Part shown: positions 33,738 to 46,247 of the stretch, piece by piece
How the letters are laid out: the number at the start of each line of letters is the position of its first letter
How positions within the stretch are numbered: the stretch's first letter is position 1
Assembly: GCA_018389105.1 (NCBI GenBank)
Contig: JACATO010000095.1
Span: 3,009,001-3,073,000 of the forward strand
From: Nautilus pompilius
Taxonomy: Eukaryota; Mollusca; Cephalopoda; Nautilida; Nautilidae
DNA length: 64,000 bases
Direction of reading: 5' to 3'
The notes under the pieces: generated by a model
What the model was told of the DNA's origin: nothing
The model's input: only the letters and a program-made list of their open reading frames with translations
Databases searched by the model: none
Program-made: the position numbers and the translations under genes

Positions 33738-33900
33738 TCCACAATAACAGACTAAAGATATTGACATTATGCTTCCACACCATGATGCTGCTCCAGAGTA
33801 GCAGAATGAAGGCAGTAATGATATGTCTTCACACCAAGATGCTGCTGTTCCCAATAACTGACTAAAGAGACATTCTGGCCTTATACCATGATGCTACATT
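33738..33900 (+). repeat. Degenerate tandem repeat
   Basis: The phrase caccatgatgctgctcc and variants (caccaagatgctgctgttcc, taccatgatgctacat) occur three times. The linked phrase ataacagactaaagatattg recurs as ataactgactaaagagacat. The units are uneven, and no coding function is evident. Confidence 0.45.
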
Positions 33901-36453
33901 TGATGAAACTGGCCTTTTGGATTCTAGTAAAATGCAGATAGCTTGTGTGAGTGACAGAACTCAATGATAGAGCCTTCCACAAAAAATAAAAGTAAAGGTA
34001 GAACTTCAGAACATCTTGTATTAAACAAAAACTGCTAAGCAAGTTTACAGTATTGCTGGCAGAATTATTGTTACTGTTTTTGCTAGTACATTAGGATGGA
34101 TTCAATATATGATTCTTCGGTCATACCTAATTAAGTACAGGTTGGCTATGTCTTTTCCAAGTCAAATTATTTCTACACCTGGCCATTAGATATTACCTGG
34201 GAAATGCTTTGGATGGGTCTGTCAGTCTTTTTGACAGGTTACAGTTCATGGTTGGTCAAGTATAGCATAGCCTAAAGTTTGATTGTGTGATAAGACAACA
34301 AGCTGATCTCACAACAGGCTGTCAATGATCAAGGACAGCTGCCAGTATTAGAAAATTTCTCTATTCACTCTTCTCATAGTTGTGGTGGCATTATGATCAA
34401 TAGTAATGAGATTGCCTCCACAATGGTAGGTTTTCTATGCTAGAACAGGGATTTTGTGTGCAAAATGTAATTTCCCTGGCCTCTCCACTTTGCTGATTTT
34501 CACACAAGAATGACAACTTAATGATCTGCATGCAATCAGGTGCTACAACAGTAAGGCTACATAATAACACTCACAGGCAATATGGTTTGATCTCTAATGT
34601 GAAGTTTCAAAGAGATATTGTATTTCAACACAGAGAGTCTATCACCACCTTTTGGTATTGGTTTTTTGAAGTATTTCAGTATATTGCACATATTCAAAAA
34701 AATGAAACTTCTTTTAAAGAATAATTTTAGACATAAATCAAATTAAGTTGTTGAGCTCACCAATAATTTTCTGCTCTGATAGCACTTTTATCGTATTTAT
34801 ACAACCTATTTGTTTAGTCCTAACTAATTTTTAAATCACTGGTTTTCAGATTTTTATTTTGATGTTATGCTGTTCTTCCTTTAATAGGAATGGTCAAGAT
34901 ATTTGTGAGGAAGTGGTTTGATTATTATTTGAGATGCCACCTGATATAGATACTGTTAATTTTGATGAGGGTTTTCCAGACAATAGCTCTGCTTTTCTAA
35001 TAACACCACCTCCATAATTAAAATACCCCATTTTCTTCTGATAATGACTTAACCTCATATATTGGTCTGCATCTAAAAAGCAGACCTTGCTTTAAAATCT
35101 CTTCCCTCAGATAATAACCCTCCTGCCACAAAATGTATACACATTAAAAGTCACAATAGAAAACAACTGCCCTAGTCATGTAATACATAAAAAACAGTCA
35201 CCACTGTAACAAACAAGGTATTCTCAGAGAACAAAGCATTTTAATATACAAATCATGTCTTAATGTTGTCTCTAATGGCTGTGATTTCATCAAATAATGA
35301 ATACCTCATATTTCTTTGCCATTATTTTTTTTTATCAATATCCTTCTCATAGTTGAACAGACTGAAGATGGAAAAAGGAAAGTTTTCTGTCAAAGGGTCA
35401 AAAGTTTGTGCAAGAAAGTAGTAGTCACAATTATTCTGCAGTATGAAAATTCCATGAAATTCTGTGACAGCATTTGACCTTGCAGTTGATGTTGTCATCC
35501 AGAACAGAAAAATTTGTATGCTTCTAGTAATAGCAGTTAAATCAAGGAAATAGAAAAGAGGGCACTTTCTATCCACTAACAATTAAAATAGTCTTCCAAC
35601 AATGAATACTATGGAAGCCAACATATACACTGCATGCCCCCTACATAGTTTTTAGCATTTGCATGATTTAGTCAGCAACCTGGGTATGCAATGAAAACCA
35701 TTTCCACAATGTAATATTAATACTATGGAATCTGAAATACTGCTCAACTCTAATAAAACTTTTGTAAAAGTTACTGCTTCAGAAAACCATGCCTGGAGCT
35801 GATGTTGCAGATTTTGTATGCTACAACTGTGATAGTGTGTGCATTTTAAAAGAAATTATCTAGTTCTTGGTTGAGGTCAGCTTCTTGTAGCATCATTGCA
35901 TGGTGGAATTGCTTCTTTAATTGTCAAGCAAGAAGCTTGATTCAATTCCAGGCATCTGAGAAATATTTAGTACAGCTTGTAAATTGAAACATTTTTCTTT
36001 TCTGGTAACCTGAGTGACTTGAAATTTCCAGAAGAAATTTTAACAAATATATACAACACATGTGAACTCACCAATAATTTATAATTTATCAAGCATAAGA
36101 AGGATATTTTGAAGAAGCAATTTTATAACAAAAATGTTAAAATAAAATTTTTACATGTCTATATTTTCTAATAGTCTTATACTAATGAATTGATTAAATA
36201 TGATATATGGGATATTTAAAGGGTGAGTTCATAAAGCCAAAGTATGCCAAAATTTACTCAGTAGAATTTTTGTTTTCTATTGAAAATAAATATATAGAAA
36301 TATTCTCAATTTTTTAACACAGTAAAGCAGCAGTAGTTATACTAATTTTGTTGTATATACAATTTTACCATTTTATATGCTATAGAGGTAATTTGAAAAT
36401 TGAAAATATTATAAACCCATTTCTGCAGTTGTATTTACCTTTTTACTAAATAC

Positions 36454-36598
36454 AGAGTTAAGTTTGGCAGACAGAGAGAGAAAGGAATTCATGTATTAAA
36501 TGCTTCAGGTGGGAATAAAGCAGTTGCTCAGCTACAATTAGATAAGGCAGCTGTTGAGAGCTTATCTCAGATAGTTGAGGCTGCAAGAAAAATCTAGA
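36454..36598 (+). other. Possible exon or decayed coding fragment
   Basis: After a splice-acceptor-like pyrimidine stretch ending aaatacag, a frame stays open for about 45 codons and includes HVLNASGGNKAVAQLQLDKA then AVESLSQIVEAARKI. The residue mix looks protein-like. It ends at TAG (36596-36598) with no donor before the stop. It could be a terminal exon, a retroposed fragment or chance. I do not recognise a family. Confidence 0.2.
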
Positions 36599-38189
36599 AG
36601 TGGGAAGAAATCAAAGTGCTCAGAATAAATTTATTCAATATGAGTTTAGTACAGAAAGGTGAGTAAAACCATGCAATTGGAGAAACATTTAATATAGTCC
36701 AGATGTTACAGATACTAGAGAAAAAAATGATCTTTAATGAATGCCATAAAGAAGCAAAAAACTATCTTTATGTTGTAGCTACATGGATGACATTAAATTT
36801 AAAGTTAGCAAATCCCATGTAAAGATGACTTTTTGTTTTTAATAAAATCATTAAATAACAAGATCTCTTAAACAATAAGATGAAAAGAGCAGCACAACCG
36901 ACAAGCCTAATACACATACAACCCCCTATTGTCCTCATTGTATATTAAATAAAGGATGTTTTGAACCTTGTTTAAATGCATATTTTAGTAAAAACTTTAA
37001 ATATAAAACATTTTATTTTAGTAAAATCCCTCCAAAATAACATTCTAGTTTATTTAAAATGGTGCTACTGTATTAATAAGAATTTCACTTTAAAGTTTCA
37101 GTGACATGATGGAAAAGTAATAATGACAATCTTTGACCAACAGTAACAAGATAATGAAGTCCTTGTCGGAACCCAGAAGACATCATCCTTAAGTTATAGT
37201 TCAATTTCAGTCATCAAATGTCAACTCTTTAAACAGCTCTTCTGATGCTTATTTTAAGTTAGTTAAAAATAATTTTAAAAAACTTTCTTTCTTGCTCTTT
37301 CTGAAGAAATCATTGTGCATTCAATAATGTACACAAATGCCGACTGATTTTTAAAGAAAGTGTCGACTGAATAGTTAGTTAACTTTTAATGCTTAGGGCA
37401 CTGTCTGAGTAATACTGTTTTCTGAAGTCTCAGTATGCAGGTAATTGAACACCAGCAGTACCATTAGGGTAGACATGACGCATGGGAAATTTAACCCCTG
37501 AAGAAACTGTCAATCCTCTGGTAGATCATGGGGGTTAACTAAGGAACTTGTGAAGTTACATGATGGTCCCCCCCCCTTGACTACTGGTAGCACATAAGAC
37601 ATTTATTTAAACAACCCACTTGCAACATAACCTCAAGAGTTAAAAAAAAATAATAATGGAAAAATGAGAAAATCTTTAAAATTGATCTAATGAGCTATGA
37701 TTAAAGTTGCTGCAAAATAATATAAAGACTGAGCGACAATTTAAAGGCATGACTGATTGGTAGTGCATTGTCCTTAATGTGCAATAGTTTTAAATGATTT
37801 CAATAGAAATGTAAAGAAAAACTAAAAAAAAAAAAAAAAAATACAGTGAGAGAAGTTGCGAAATGGAAATACTTTTTGCATTAGTTTCTGCTTTTTCTTT
37901 ACATTCCAGATTGGTGAGTTTCCTTTTGTAGTATTCATCTAAGAATCAAGCAGTCGTGACTAATCTAGACCTTTTTGAAATTCCAACAAATTAATTTCCT
38001 AAAAATATTTAATTAATAATAAAAAGGGGCAGTGTAAGATGATTAACAAAAACAGATATTAGGTGTACTGAGAAACAAAAACTGAAATTCTAACCTGAGC
38101 AAAAGTTTTAAAAATCTGTTTAAATTTCCATGCATCATTTCAATGTAGAACTAAAACTAATGGGTTGAGTCTGCAGGTTCTTTTTTTGC

Positions 38190-38440
38190 ATCCATGATGG
38201 GGCTGAGTTTAAATTACAGCTGAGATCAGCTCAGTTAGTGCACCCCCCTAGCATTGTTTCTTCTCTTTCTTTTTCACCAATCAGCTGAGTGGGCTTCCCA
38301 CAAGCATACCATTCACACCTCCTAAGTTATAGTATCTAGCCGGTGGTGGAAGTTCTGCAACTAAGTCTCCACTGGTTGGCACCATGGTCATGTTCAACCC
38401 CCCCCCACTGTTCTAGATCACTTTTATGAAATGTTCCTGA
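38190..38440 (+). mobile_element. Diverged SINE, related to the copy at 24.5 kb
   Basis: It shares in order with 24.5 kb: gctgagtttaaatt (for ctgagtttgatt), ctagcattgtttcttctc (for ctaccatggtttcttctc), and agctgagtgggcttcc (for agctggccaagtggattt). The tRNA head is eroded. A C run lies near 38397-38407. Confidence 0.4.
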
Positions 38441-41400
38441 AGTCAAGACAGGTCTGTGTGAAGCAAGCAAACAAAGTTAACTAGATGCTAATAAAGTTGT
38501 GGAATAACAAATTCCAGATATTGCTAGGATTTACATAAAAGTTGATATTGACGTAGATCAATCAAATCAAAGACAAATGTGTATATATGTCCTTCTAAAT
38601 AGGAAAAATTCTCAGCATTATTCCTTGGAAAGAGCTAAGTCCAGTATTGCTCATTCTTGGTACAATGTGATTACACTGGTATTACAGCTAACAATGCTTT
38701 GTGAATGATCAACTGGACTAGGAAATGTTAATACCAAAAAAAATTTGGTTCCATTTTATAAAACCTTAGTCTGAGATCTTGAATAAGCTGTGCAGGTATC
38801 AAGTCTTTATTTAAAAATATGTAACTGCTACACATGGTCCAGGGTAGATTCTTATGGTTTTCCATCAGCTTGAAGTATTTATAATTTTAGAAAAAAAAAG
38901 AAGAAAAAAAAAGGGCCTGGATAGTTCTATTTTACAAATGTTTCAGAGATTTGAGATGTATGGGAAAATATCAGAAAACTCAGCCCAAACATTAAAAAAA
39001 AATTTCCACTGATGGATATTTCTCTACCCTGGGGGAAATCACAAAACCACAATGGCTTCCCAATTCCATATGCTAATCAAAAGAAATCTTAAAAATCAAG
39101 ACCCTTCTCCATTACCTCTCCCTTTTTTTAATTTCAAGGTTTCATCAAACTTTAAGGAATCTGTTGTAAATTACCAAAGATTGTCCAAAAAAAAAAAAAA
39201 TTAATTAAAATGTAAGGCTGATGGAAAGGACCCCTTTTTTGTAATAACTCACCTGTATCATTAAGTTGATGGGAAGTTTCAATAAATCTAAATTCTCAAC
39301 ATTTTGAAAACATAGGTGAAGCCAGAACTCATCCATAAAAACCAGAAACAAATCTGTGTGTGTTTGCATCTGTGTGATAGTTATGTAAAACGATGTGCTA
39401 TATGGTGTTTGTAAGTGTTCAGTTATCACTATCTTTCTTTGGTCTTTTCAGAAGAGCTCCAAAATACAAGATGACAGTCTTTGACAATATTAACATCATA
39501 AATTTCATGATCTCTGTAATGGACTAATCATAATTAACAGTAATACAAGTTAAAACAGGGGGCTCCAGTTCTCCCTGAATAAAATTCCATCCAATTTTTT
39601 TTTTGACATTAATTTAGAAAATTTATTTATTAATTAAATTATCCTGACAGGTACTTTATTTCCTTGGTTAAACCAGACATTTTCTACTTGCTGACCAGTT
39701 CCAAAAACTTCTAAATGTCTGAATTTAAGAAAAATTTAGTCTATCCATTTTTTCAAACCCAAGAAAAACATATTTTACTTTTGTTAGACTGAAATTTTTC
39801 AATTTGATACTTTAACCCTTTTAAATAAAACTGCAGCCCACAAAAATGTCTTTCCCTCCCATGAATTCTAAAAGCTAACCATGCTGTTTACTTTTTATGC
39901 TAATGGGAAGTTTTAATATTTCATCCTTTTTATCTGTGTTTTCAACAAAAAAACATTAAGAATTTTAAAAAAAATTGCTGCAACAGGTAAAGAAAAGGTT
40001 GCATTCTGCTTTTGCTTTCCTCACTGCCCAAGCCAAGAACTGGTCAAGAGATTCCTTCCCTGCAGGAGCCAACCCACAAATACAACATATTAGGAAGAAT
40101 AAACTGCCATGGAATGATCATTAAAGTTCAGCAGCAGCCATCAAGGAGGAGAATTAATCTAACTGTCCCCCCAATCCCATTGAAATTTGTATGCAGTAGC
40201 ATCTCATAAATTTCACTTTATCAGATTGCTAGGCCCCAGAGCAACATTCCTGGGCAGCATCAATTGGGAAAGGATCCCCCCACTACTATCTCCAAACTCC
40301 AGTATTTTATCTGAAATAGCTCAGGGTGTTGTATTAGTCAACATCATCTTGATCTTTTAAAACTACAAAGTATGTAAAAAAAAAAAGCAAACAACTAAAC
40401 ACTATTAACAGCCATATGTCTAAAGTTATCTGCTTTGACAGGAGAAAATTTCTTTCCAATTCTAGAAAACAATCATGGTAATTTTAAAATCATTTTAGTT
40501 GAGATAAAAATACAATAAGCCTATGAGATGAAGACACTCAGGTAGATTCAATTCTTGCTATGACTCATTCTTTTGGAGAAGACTGTAACACATTATGTGC
40601 ATGTGAACATGGAGGGACCCCAAGGCTATGTATCCATGTATCTTATTTTCTTCATTCCCAAATTATCTTAAAAGGATGGAGGGGGGCATTTGGTGGGTTG
40701 GTTGGTCAGTGTGTTGGCCTGCATAGAACAGACACCATAGTTACTCCACAATAACAATGTGCTGAATAATCAGATCATCAATGGTTTTTGCCAAAGACTT
40801 GAAAGATAGTCTTACCATGTAAGAGGAAGTGGGCAAAAAGATGTCTTTTTATGTTTGGCATTGAAAATTCAAAGTTGAGTAGACTAAATAGTAGAGCATG
40901 AGGTAATGAAGTGAGATAATAAAAAACTTTCTCCTCTATGTCTTATGCTATTGTTATTGCCCTAAGCTAGATTTTTCTTCTCTTTTCTGTCTGTTTTGAT
41001 AGGCTAAGGAATGTACAGCCTTTGAGAAGCTATTGAACTTTTAAAAACATTCATATTTTAAAAAAAAAAACAGAGTTCAGATGAAGTGCTGGTTTCATTA
41101 CATTGCTTAAAAAACAAAAACATTGTAAAATAAGAAATAATATGTAGAAATTATAGCTACTACAAATGGTTGTCTAACTTATAAACCAATCAGTGATAAT
41201 TTACTGGTGCAGGAAAATTATACAAATATAATAAACTTAGAAAAAGTCTTTGATCTGGCAAGATGATTATAACAAAATTTATAATAAAACTCCTTTTATG
41301 CTAAAAGTAAACATCAAATTTATATTTCTTCTACTATCTGAACTTGCAGTGGTACAGTAGTAGAGGCTGTACTTGGCTTGTTTAGACTGTAACAAGATCT

Positions 41401-43294
41401 GTGTGGCATCAGTCTTCTTACTGCTTGTAGTTTCCACTTTCTCTCATTGTTAATCAGAAGAAATAGGTTTAGCTTGCCCATGCAGCATCAAGGTATGAAC
41501 CAGAATGGACACTCCTAGTTTACTTGATCCACCAGTATCATTATGTACCTAGCTAGGACTCTCAAACAAGCAGAGAGAATATCAAAGGCTGGTAAAAGGT
41601 TACTTTAAGAGCATGCAGAAAGAAATTACCAATGTGTTACCCGTCATAGTCATAATAATTTTCAGAGAGGCAGAAAGTCATTTAATTTATGTCAAGTGCT
41701 CAACTTCCAATCCAATTATCCAAAGTGTTTTATTAATAATGTTTAAATTAAAAATGGCTAGACCATTATGGCAATGCTATTTCAGCCAGGTTTCACTTAA
41801 ATGTATCTTGTAAAATTAATGGTGTTACATAAAAAATGTTCACAAACATGACTATTTATTGAATTCACTATTCTATTACTTTAAAGAAAACAATTTAAGG
41901 TTATCCAGCTACAATGATGCAAACACATCTTTAACTCATATCATTGTAGCCTTGAGCTTGAATTGGTAAAAATCTGAAATTCATACCTGTTCCTGACCAT
42001 TGAAATTTTGAATGCCCCCCCCATTATATCAACCCCCATCATTCTGCAGTGTGCAAAACTAGGAAGTATGATTTGTTCTAAATGCCCATTTATTTATTTA
42101 ACATGAGCAAATTATAGCAATCAGCCCCACATTCATTCTGGTCTTTAGATTTCTTTTTTTTTTTTTAAATCTAAAATGGAAGTTGATTAAGTCCAGTAAG
42201 AACAGGTCATGTTATTGCTAAGAATGACAAAATCATGACATCTTCCAGTCAGTCACAATGTGGCAGTGGATATGAGTGGTAATAGTGTTGCATCTTTGAG
42301 TCATTTGTGATGTTGAAGTGAATAGCAGTATTAATGACATCACCACTTATAGTCATGCTAACATTTCCTTACATGCTTTTGTTCTGTGTAGAATAAGAAA
42401 ACTCTATCAAAAAAACCGTTTAATCTCAAACAGCTGCCCTGTCTGGAACACACAAGCATTCAGTTAATAGTTCACATTTTTCTTATCAACTTTACACTTT
42501 GAATTAGTTAGAACCTGCTTTCATTAGCATTAATACTAAATTATTATTTTATACATATTGGCACTATTCACAATTTAAAAACTTACAACTGAATATTTTA
42601 ATGTTTTTCAATTTATTTAAAATTATTTTTCCCCTAATGCTTCATGATTCCATGGTGCCTGCATTACATCTGAATAATAGGACATATGAACCAATCAAAG
42701 AAAATGAAAGTCTGTATTTCTGAGTCAAACAAAAAAGTTTATTAAGAAGTCTTAATAGTCCCATGTTCTTCGAAAACTAGAAAATGTTAGTAAGTGACTT
42801 CTTTGTTCAGAATGGTTTGCTTGGATGCTAGTGATGCAAGATGTGTTAAAATTCCATTAAAAAGAGCAGTAATGAGAAGTTGGAAGATCATTAGTAAAGA
42901 TGCAAGGACAACACAAACACCTGGCTGAGTTAAGAGCTAATGAAAAATGAATTGTACATTCACAATAACTGTGTCCAGAATGATGAAGTTTTGTAAGTCT
43001 TGGGAAGAATGTCTAGAAGAACTATTCTTAATTATAAAATTCCTATAAACAGTTAATAGTCTGGCTATTATTTAAGTTTTCTTTTATTTCTCTTTTCAGT
43101 ATTCAAATTTTTGTTAAAGCAAACACAATGATGAAAAGTTAACCATTAAATTAACGTTAGATGATGACTTTGGGCATTTCCCATCAAGTTGTTAGTAGAA
43201 CTAACTAGATAATCTGCAGTATTGTAAATCATTATAGAAACAAAAGAAAAACTGGATATAAACGCAAATAACATGTGATAGAATTGCTTCATAA
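38441..43294. other. Long AT-rich stretch without a supported gene
   Basis: There are many A/T homopolymers. One less AT-rich block at about 40003-40290 is listed separately. Otherwise I see no gene, repeat family or RNA gene. Confidence 0.5.
40003..40290 (+). other. GC-richer block, possible exon or conserved noncoding element
   Basis: A pyrimidine-rich stretch ending actgcccaag precedes an open frame to 40209 that includes KPRTGQEIPSLQEPTHKYNI and INCHGMIIKVQQQPSRRR. The composition stands out from the AT-rich flanks, but I recognise no protein. It may equally be a conserved noncoding element. Confidence 0.2.
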
Positions 43295-43296
43295 TA

Positions 43297-44382
43297 CAGT
43301 CATGTGTTGATATAGTACACTTTGATCAGCTGTCATGCAAGCAATCAGAAAGTACCATACCTACAAAAGAACTATAAAAGTGTAGATAATAATATCATTG
43401 TAGTGTGGTGAATACTGCATATCCTATAAAGGAAATATCACATGACAAATGCATAGAAATAAATCTTAGCTAGTGAAGACTACTCCATATGGCAGATTAC
43501 AGCCTAACTTTGTTTCAGGAGCTATATGCAAGACTGAGGAAAATACATGAAATTAGCATTGTTGACACCGGACAAGATCAAGGAAGAAAACCCAAACTCT
43601 CCAAAAGAAATAATAAGTACCCCAGAGAATATTTCTCTATGTGATAAATGATGAACCAGTAAAAATCTTGCGAATAACCGAGCTTCAAGAATGGTGTTAA
43701 TGTTTCTTCAAAAAATCAGTATGATATACATTAGCACAAAGTAATCTCAATGGATGTACAGATATCTAAAAACCTTTGCTGAGAAAAGGTAACTAAACAG
43801 CCAGGCTGAAATGGAAAATGGGGAACAGAAATGATGAAACAGTGGGATGACAAAATTGGAAGAAGATGCTATTTACAAATGAGTCCAAGTGTGAAATGTT
43901 TGGCAATAATCAATGGTAGTTTGTTCAAAGGTGGACTGAAGAGTTGTATAACAGTCAGTGTATGACAGCTACAGTCAAGCATGGGGGTAGATCAATATGA
44001 GTCTAGGGCTACATATCAATCAAGGGTGTTGGAAATCTGCATAAAATCAAAGGTATATTGACTGCTGGCAGGTGCAGGCAGATTTTCATCCATCATGCCA
44101 TTCCCTTAGGAAGACATCCCATTGGGGAAGAATTAATCTTCCAAACATGACAATTACCCTGAGCATGTAGCCTTCCTATCTGGAGGTAAAATGGCTGATG
44201 AAACACTCACAAAAGATATCTTGGCCTGCACAAAGTCCTAATATGAAAATCATCAACACTTGAATGAATCGTGGAGAGTACTACAGGATATTTGGAACAA
44301 CATCTAACCTGTACATGACCATGAAAACAAAGTGACATGATCTAAATAAAGCACAAGGCTCATACCAAATACTAATGCACTG
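43297..44382 (+). mobile_element. Second Tc1-type transposon, old copy
   Basis: The left end cagtcatgtgttgatatagt follows a TA (43295-43296). The right end, read in reverse, begins cagtgcattagtatttggta and is followed by TA (44383-44384). These match imperfectly as inverted repeats. Between them is a decayed Tc1 transposase. It belongs to a different Tc1 lineage from the element at 28.5 kb. Confidence 0.65.
43500..44310 (+). pseudogene. Tc1-type transposase relic
   Basis: Broken frames read GQDQGRKPKLSKRN (the GRP-like linker in the DNA-binding part), then NESKCEMFGNNQ, in which the first catalytic Asp (DESK) is Asn. Next come ATVKHGGRSI, IKGVGNLHKIKGILTAGR, QIFIHHAIPLGRHPIGEELI, FQHDNYPEHVAFLSGGK (second Asp) and finally WRVLQDIWNNI. 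The Glu motif is not intact: the place of DLNIIE reads as scrambled sequence near 44235-44260. It is clearly dead and older than the 28.5 kb copy. Confidence 0.8.
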
Positions 44383-44514
44383 TACAATGTATTCATTTTG
44401 TTTCTGTATATTTTATGTAATGATGCAAAGTGTATGTTTCCATAATTATTTCCAAACATTGCATGTTTTGATGATGCCAAGGTATAGTTCTGATAAGGTT
44501 TATTTTGGTGTGGA

Positions 44515-44635
44515 ATAATGTTAACTTGCAGTAGGCATTTTTGTTGGAGAGTAGAAGTAGCTAGTCTTGAACTCAAAACCTATTGGTTGCCAAGTCTTTT
44601 GGTTAAAATGTTACTTTGAAATAAACAAAAAAATA
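44515..44635 (-). mobile_element. SINE fragment, minus orientation
   Basis: The string ttggttgccaagtcttttgg and the flanking tcttgaactcaaaacc match the SINE-like piece at 47.83-47.91 kb. Read on the minus strand it has a tRNA-like layout: an A-box-like part, then gacttggcaacca and a B-box-like gttcaaga. Confidence 0.35.
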
Positions 44636-44790
44636 GCAAACAACAGGTCACAAGTTCAAGACAAACACTTGTATTATCCAAAAATAAGAATGCCTGTTAC
44701 AAACTAACATCATTGCATACCAAAAAACTTCTCAGGACTACACCATGATTGTGACAACAGGACATAGTTCCTGGCTACCTCTTATAATTA

Positions 44791-45731
44791 GGGAAAACTG
44801 GGGCTAATTGTTATAGTACTATTAATTCCTAACTAAATTCTACTGAGGCTACAATCAACATCATATCCTTTAATCTTATATCAGAGGGCAAACATAAGTC
44901 ATCAATTACAGTTCATCTAGAGTAGTGGTTCCAAACCTTTTTGGACTCGTGGACCTTTTTCTAATACTCAAAAGACCTGCGACCCCCTGCTACACTTCCA
45001 TAATTTAAAAAAATCAAAGAATAAATTTAGCAAAAAAAAAATCACATAAATAAGAGTTTTATTTGAATATATTGACAGTTTTGAGTCCCTCTGATCAGAA
45101 CACCTGTGTGGTGTGTTGTGTTGGTGCCCAAGTTTGCCTAAAATCGAGCTGGCTAGTGTGCATCCGGCCAAGTCATAGTCCAGTTCTTTTAGGTGCAGGT
45201 CCCAATGGTGTTAGCCAATGGGAGTGCAGCTCAATTGCATCAGTCCTACTGTGGTAACAGTTTGAGTTCTGACCTTTGTCGCCAGCGTGTATTTCCGCAT
45301 TTCTATGATGGTAGCAGAGCAATAGGAAGCCGCAGGGGGAGGTGACGCAAGTGTGTTACTGCAGAGGCCTGTGATGCAACCAGGAGTGCCTGCCATACGA
45401 GACAAGCCTTACACCTTTGGCGCTCGACATCCCATCAGTGATACTCGTGTATTGGACGCAGGATAATAATTTTTGTATACTTTTTTCTGGATAAAAGTGT
45501 GTTGTATAAGCCAGCAAATATGGTACATATAAACAAATACATACATACTCATGAACAGTTTCTTGACTCAGTCATATTGAAACTTCCAGGGTTCTGTGAC
45601 CCCCCCACCAGAAAACACCCCCTTAGGGGGTTGTGACCCACTGGCTAGGGACCGCTGACCTAGAGGCTTAATTAAGAATTAATTGTACTGTAATAACCTC
45701 TTCTCCTGCAATAACTAGCCCTGGTCTCCTC
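44791..45731. mobile_element. Hairpin MITE-like element, copy C, interrupted by hAT
   Basis: The left arm begins gggaaaactggggctaattg and continues with the family core attaattcctaactaaatt. The right arm (45661-45731) has the complement, aattaagaattaattgtact then actagccctggtctcct. Taking out 44923-45657 and one target duplication brings the arms to a normal spacing. It is the same family as the copies at 3.6, 18.3 and 60.0 kb. Confidence 0.6.
44923..45657. mobile_element. Non-autonomous hAT-type transposon
   Basis: The left end tagtggttccaaacc and the right end, read in reverse, cagcggtccctagcc form the short imperfect inverted repeat typical of hAT elements (consensus like CAGYGGTTCCCAACC). 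The flanking 8-mers atctagag (44915-44922) and acctagag (45658-45665) match at 7 of 8 positions, which is the target-duplication length of hAT. The 735-base interior encodes no transposase that I recognise. Its GC- and CpG-richer centre (45100-45450) contrasts with the surrounding DNA. Confidence 0.8.
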
Positions 45732-45920
45732 TATCTTAGCTATCCAGCCAATAAAATGGGTAGAACATAATAAATAACCAAGAATTTAATAGTTTTACAC
45801 CTCTTACCAGTAATTATGATTCGGTTTCAGTGCACAAAGGACAAATTATCAAGTGCATATAAGAAATAATAAATCTTTGCAGACAGAAGCACCACAGTAA
45901 AGTCTCACATACAACCATAA

Positions 45921-46030
45921 TGTGGTGCATAAGTGGCATGGTAGTGCAATGGTTTGCTGACTAAACTGCTACAGTAGAGATGACAGATAACCCTCATTTG
46001 ATCACAGGAGCCAGGATCCAGAACACTAGT
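45921..46030 (+). mobile_element. tRNA-derived SINE head, plus orientation
   Basis: The stretch ggcatggtagtgcaatggtt resembles the A-box head of the SINE family whose minus-strand copies are near 11.1, 54.3 and 63.5 kb. The stretch accctcatttgatcac resembles a degenerate B-box. It stands nearly back-to-back with the minus copy that follows. Confidence 0.4.
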
Positions 46031-46109
46031 TGGGTGGGATGTGGGTGCATGGCATCAGAAACTACAATCAGCACAAAAGTGCCTGCTGTGCTGACTCCAA
46101 CTGAAATAA

Positions 46110-46247
46110 TGAAAATCCCTAATAGATCTGTTCACTTTTAGATGTGGAAGGAAAGCAGAATAACAGTAGCTGGTGAGGACTGAATTAGAGCCCTACAGAA
46201 ATTGAAGCTGGGGCCCCCCCCACAACTGAAGAACTACAGTGTTGCCT
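46110..46247 (-). mobile_element. tRNA-derived SINE, minus orientation
   Basis: It carries the shared body motif ttttagatgtggaaggaaag seen in the copies at 54.3 and 63.5 kb. Its right end, read in reverse, is ggcaacactgtagttcttca, an eroded tRNA-like head. A C run lies near 46213-46221. Confidence 0.45.

Larger units (their letters stand above)
32993..38189. other. Long AT-rich stretch without a supported gene
   Basis: A loose tandem repeat (33738-33900) and one open exon-like segment (36454-36598) are listed separately. An 86-codon minus-strand frame (35322-35582) resembles nothing I know. The rest is AT-rich with homopolymers, such as the A run at about 37825-37842. Confidence 0.5.

Noticed and set aside
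35322-35582. 86-codon open frame, minus strand
   Set aside because: Looks mildly protein-like but matches no family I know and ends in Lys codons from an A-rich tract. Not enough to call a gene.
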